Below are positions 2,953-5,413 of a DNA stretch of 5,413 nt, piece by piece (position 1 is the stretch's first letter; the number at the start of each line of letters is the position of its first letter). Location: the NCBI GenBank assembly GCA_018818235.1, contig JAHISE010000009.1, positions 1-5,413 of the forward strand. The letters are read 5' to 3'. A program made the translations under genes and the position numbers. The stretch comes from Patescibacteria group bacterium. Its GTDB lineage: Bacteria; Patescibacteriota; Gracilibacteria; Peribacterales; Peribacteraceae. The notes under the pieces are model-generated. The model was given only the letters and a program-made list of their open reading frames with translations. It had not been told where the DNA came from and made no database searches.

Positions 2953-5413
2953 CTACTTAATCAATACGCTCATTACTCCGGTTGGTTGATCCATGACTCC
3001 AAGTGAAATACCAATGATATTTTTATCAGATGAAGAAGCTTTTTTTAGATAGCCAGATAGAGATGCGGCAGAGAGATTAGTTCCTCGTCCTATTGTTCCA
3101 CCTTCACTATTTACTTTAACATTAACTATTCCATTCAGTGTAACACTTATCTGTCCTTCTTCTTTGGCAGCACCAGAAGCTATTCCTATAAATATCTCAT
3201 TATTTTTATCACTACAACGTATTACTGATGCGTCTCTGTCCGGATCAATACATAATACATCTCCATTTTCAATTACTTGGTATTCTATTGAGTTAAGGTT
3301 TTGTTTGTTTGGCGCATAGTTCAGATTATCGTTAAGATTGTCGATTTCATCTTGTTGTTCCTGAATAGCTTTAATTATTTTCCATTGTGGTAATTCTGAT
3401 ACCATCAGTATATCATCTTCAACAGTTATACTTCCGGAAGAATGATTAGTAACAGTGCCTGTTCCAACACGAACTGTTCCATCGGCGTCTGTTATAACTA
3501 TCCTTTCATTTTCAATTACAACAGTGCTTCCGGAGAATATCTGTAGCGAAGTATTCATTTTACTACTTGTTACCATATCCGGATAAATTTCCCGTAACTC
3601 CTGCGCAATAACACCCATTGTATCTTTGTTAGATGCTTTGATAGTGTAATCTTTGATCGGAATCTGCATTAATCCTGGTATTACATCATGGGCATTTTTT
3701 ATATTCTTCTTAAGTTTTTTGTCAGAGGAGCAGGACCAAGTAAGACTTCCGGCCGAAGGCTGTGCTTCGCAAAGTCCGTCAGAGTCATTAAGGAGTAGAA
3801 CGTTGTTATCACCTGAATCTTCTATTTCCAGTTTGCTTCCCGGTGTCGCTGCCCCTATTCCTACTGCACCTGCGAAGTAATTATCTGAAGCCGCACTTGC
3901 TTGATAGATACCATAATCTGAACCTGATATTGTTACTCCACCCAAATCGGCAGGGCTGGTCATATATATTCCGTATGAGTTTCCGATTGATACATCACCT
4001 GTCCCTGGACCATATCCTTTAATATTGATACCTTTGAGAGTTCCTATTGTTCCCTCAGTCAATCCCCAAGTATTAGGTGCATATAGCTCAAGCCCTATAC
4101 CATTAGTTATTGTGCTATTGTCTTCAACTCCTATTCCAGCCGCCATTCCAATCATTGTACTTGTTGTTCCACCACCACGCCTTTGCATACTATAAAACAT
4201 TCCTGTATGGTCCCAACCCAAATCTCCGGCAGTATTATCTAAGAAGTTCCCTACCACACCCTGTTGTTGATAATCTCCTGTTCTTTGTCCATAAAGGTTT
4301 AATGCGTATCCATAGGTATGTGCAGAAGGAGTTGTTCCTGTGTTGAATATTCCTTTTGTACCTGAAACACTTGATGTTGATGCAATTGCCCCAACAACAT
4401 CGAGAGAAACCGAAGGAGCAGCTTTATTGATTCCGACCCTTTCATTAGTTGTATCAATATTGAATATTGGCGTTCCTCCATCTGCGTCCAATACCTGGAA
4501 CATAGTAGTAGAATCTGAGGTGCTTTGGAAAATTCCTCCGTTAGCAGCAAATACATTACTTGTTTTTAGGGCATCTGTACCGCTACCAAACAGATTGATC
4601 GGGAATTGTCCGTTGTATCCGAATAGAATATGAGGATGTGCGCTCGCATCCGCATTTGGCATGTCTATTGCAAGTCCTGGGGCATTAGTAGCTTCTGAAT
4701 CAATAAGTACTCCTGTTCCGCTAACATTAACATCTATAAATACCGCACCTGTTTCGCTTGCAACAACCGAAGTAACATTTAGTGCTTGACCGGACATGGT
4801 TCCGATTACTTCCAGCTTAGTTTTAGGTGCCGTTGTACCAATACCAACTTTTCCATTAGCAATCTCCAATTCATCATTGCTTCCATCCCAAAGTATTGTT
4901 CCATCCGTACCTCCATCTGAGTTAAATGTCAGAGTAACATTTCCTCCTCCTGCTCCAATAGTAACTGCTGCGTCATTGGTGAGGGTTGGATCTGTTTCGG
5001 CTGCAGCAAGTGCTGTGGCATCAATATTATCCACATCTCCGTCATCATTTGTGTCTATTTGATGCAGGTAATCATATACGTCATCCTTTTCAGGTGAGTT
5101 GGTATCTGCGTTCCAGCCTGAGCCATATACTTCGTTCACACCCAAGTCGTCGTCTTCTATGTAGTTATCAGTATGGATTGTACCTGCGCCTGCGCCAGTC
5201 CAATCAATATGTTCGTTAGCCACAAAGCCGGTAAGTGAGTCGTGATTAATATTTGCCTCATCAACGACGAAGTCTATCGTTCCATCATCATCTTGATATG
5301 TAACGGCAATCAGAGTTTCCGTATTACCCGTTACCATTCCTCCAACAAAATCATCAACTTGTTCCTCAGATAGTTGAGTGTTTGTGTCGGTATCTGTTGC
5401 CCAACTGAGTTGT
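2953..5413 (-). CDS. Tail-fibre/adhesin-like protein with peptidase S74 chaperone domain, N-terminus missing
   Basis: This is the C-terminal part of a large extracellular fibre-like protein; 819 residues are visible (numbered from 5412). The frame stays open to the window edge upstream of the first Met (5337) and carries a family-typical stretch (DTNTQLSEEQVDDFVGG) there, so that Met is not the start. In order: an NTET-type module (1-52), a calcium-loop-like motif (120-131), VGIG-type repeats at 185, 323 and 514, Gly-rich YGIY beta repeats (about 390-510), a Cys pair (548, 561), a peptidase S74 intramolecular chaperone from S563 (SDKKLKKNI, GVIAQE) ending in an IKAIQEQQ helix and coiled-coil-like tail, and a final beta-rich domain (709-819). 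S74 domains help the stem trimerise and then cleave themselves off at the conserved Ser-Asp. Known carriers include phage tail fibres; no other phage genes are visible, so a cell-surface protein is equally likely. Confidence 0.85.
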   Translation of the reverse strand, partial: QLSWATDTDTNTQLSEEQVDDFVGGMVTGNTETLIAVTYQDDDGTIDFVVDEANINHDSLTGFVANEHIDWTGAGAGTIHTDNYIEDDDLGVNEVYGSGWNADTNSPEKDDVYDYLHQIDTNDDGDVDNIDATALAAAETDPTLTNDAAVTIGAGGGNVTLTFNSDGGTDGTILWDGSNDELEIANGKVGIGTTAPKTKLEVIGTMSGQALNVTSVVASETGAVFIDVNVSGTGVLIDSEATNAPGLAIDMPNADASAHPHILFGYNGQFPINLFGSGTDALKTSNVFAANGGIFQSTSDSTTMFQVLDADGGTPIFNIDTTNERVGINKAAPSVSLDVVGAIASTSSVSGTKGIFNTGTTPSAHTYGYALNLYGQRTGDYQQQGVVGNFLDNTAGDLGWDHTGMFYSMQRRGGGTTSTMIGMAAGIGVEDNSTITNGIGLELYAPNTWGLTEGTIGTLKGINIKGYGPGTGDVSIGNSYGIYMTSPADLGGVTISGSDYGIYQASAASDNYFAGAVGIGAATPGSKLEIEDSGDNNVLLLNDSDGLCEAQPSAGSLTWSCSSDKKLKKNIKNAHDVIPGLMQIPIKDYTIKASNKDTMGVIAQELREIYPDMVTSSKMNTSLQIFSGSTVVIENERIVITDADGTVRVGTGTVTNHSSGSITVEDDILMVSELPQWKIIKAIQEQQDEIDNLNDNLNYAPNKQNLNSIEYQVIENGDVLCIDPDRDASVIRCSDKNNEIFIGIASGAAKEEGQISVTLNGIVNVKVNSEGGTIGRGTNLSAASLSGYLKKASSSDKNIIGISLGVMDQPTGVMSVLIK
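2956..3288 (-). other. C-terminal beta-rich domain after the S74 chaperone
   Basis: Visible residues 709-819. The pattern GDVLCID, then IGIASG, then VTLNGIVNVKVNSEGGTIGRG, then GYLKKA and IIGISLG matches a small beta-barrel domain that I recall after S74 or fibre modules in other proteins (IGVVS, G-x-V-x-VKV, G-x-I-x-x-GD, IG-x-AL). I cannot assign it a Pfam name with certainty. It contains two Cys, at 721 and 733. Confidence 0.5.
3391..3726 (-). other. Peptidase S74 (intramolecular chaperone auto-processing) domain
   Basis: Visible residues 563-674, continuing into the IKAIQEQQ helix at about 679-686. Key marks are S563-D564 followed by KKLKKNI, the Y-T-I strand (589-591), and GVIAQELREIYPDMV (600-614). 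The Ser of the Ser-Asp motif is essential for self-cleavage in characterised members. If cleavage occurs, a 257-residue C-terminal fragment would be released. Confidence 0.8.
3814..3873 (-). repeat. VGIG-type repeat 3 of the S74 protein
   Basis: Encodes AGAVGIGAATPGSKLEIEDS (visible residues 514-533), directly after the NYF segment that commonly leads into it, and about 30 residues before the S74 domain. Confidence 0.75.
4387..4446 (-). repeat. VGIG-type repeat 2 of the S74 protein
   Basis: Encodes NERVGINKAAPSVSLDVVGA (visible residues 323-342). It is a diverged copy in which the second Gly of VGIG is Asn; the P-x-x-x-L-[DE]-V spacing is kept. Confidence 0.65.
4801..4860 (-). repeat. VGIG-type repeat 1 of the S74 protein
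   Basis: Encodes ANGKVGIGTTAPKTKLEVIG (visible residues 185-204). It is the classic VGIGTT-x-P-x-x-x-LEV motif common in S74-bearing fibre proteins. Confidence 0.75.

Noticed and set aside
2780..2989. Plus-strand open frame across the gap between the antitoxin and the S74 gene
   Set aside because: It overlaps the antitoxin start, its promoter and the S74 stop, and its translation shows no recognisable fold.
4299..5219. Several open frames of 77-97 codons overlapping the S74 gene on both strands
   Set aside because: They are shadows of a long repetitive coding frame with low-complexity codons. None has a family signature.
2953..5413. Calling the region a prophage because of the S74 domain
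   Set aside because: No capsid, portal, terminase, integrase or lysis gene is visible, and S74 domains also occur in non-phage surface proteins.

Overview
The window looks like a piece of an AT-rich bacterial chromosome, most plausibly from the Candidate Phyla Radiation (Patescibacteria). The main reasons are the Cys-array zinc-ribbon protein at its centre, a family I associate with those genomes; the large S74-type adhesin or fibre-like protein; and short genes without Shine-Dalgarno sequences. This assignment is an inference from protein style, not from a marker gene. TGA is used as a stop (for example at the overlapping antitoxin and toxin ends near 393-395) and no long frame reads through TGA, so the TGA=Gly code of Gracilibacteria/Absconditabacteria is not in use.

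Layout from left to right. Bases 1-117 hold no gene but contain a cytosine-free, T/G-rich degenerate repeat with an 11-bp inverted repeat. Bases 118-599 (minus strand) are a type II toxin-antitoxin operon: a ribbon-helix-helix antitoxin followed, with a 4-base ATGA overlap, by a RelE/YafQ-type toxin. Bases 600-669 are a divergent regulatory region with a near-perfect 28-bp palindrome. Bases 670-2331 (plus strand) encode a 553-residue protein with 41 cysteines: an N-terminal zinc ribbon, two halves built on Cys-x2-Cys arrays, and a C-terminal zinc ribbon; its function is unknown to me. Bases 2328-2817 (minus) are a second, unrelated type II toxin-antitoxin operon: a Phd/YefM antitoxin and a RelE toxin, whose stop codon overlaps the stop of the Cys-rich gene. 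Bases 2818-2952 hold the promoter/operator of that operon and a weak candidate terminator. Bases 2953-5413 (minus) are the 3' part of a large gene that runs off the right edge and encodes a tail-fibre-like surface protein with VGIG repeats, a peptidase S74 intramolecular chaperone and an extra C-terminal domain.

How they work together: each toxin-antitoxin pair is a self-contained autoregulated unit, and operator-like palindromes sit where repression would be expected. The Cys-rich gene is enclosed by the two pairs, sharing a divergent control region with one and overlapping the end of the other. Nothing in the sequence ties the S74 protein functionally to the rest, and no phage structural or replication genes are visible, so the protein may be a cell-surface fibre rather than part of a prophage. 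The strongest candidate for undescribed biology is the Cys-array protein and its repeated architecture.
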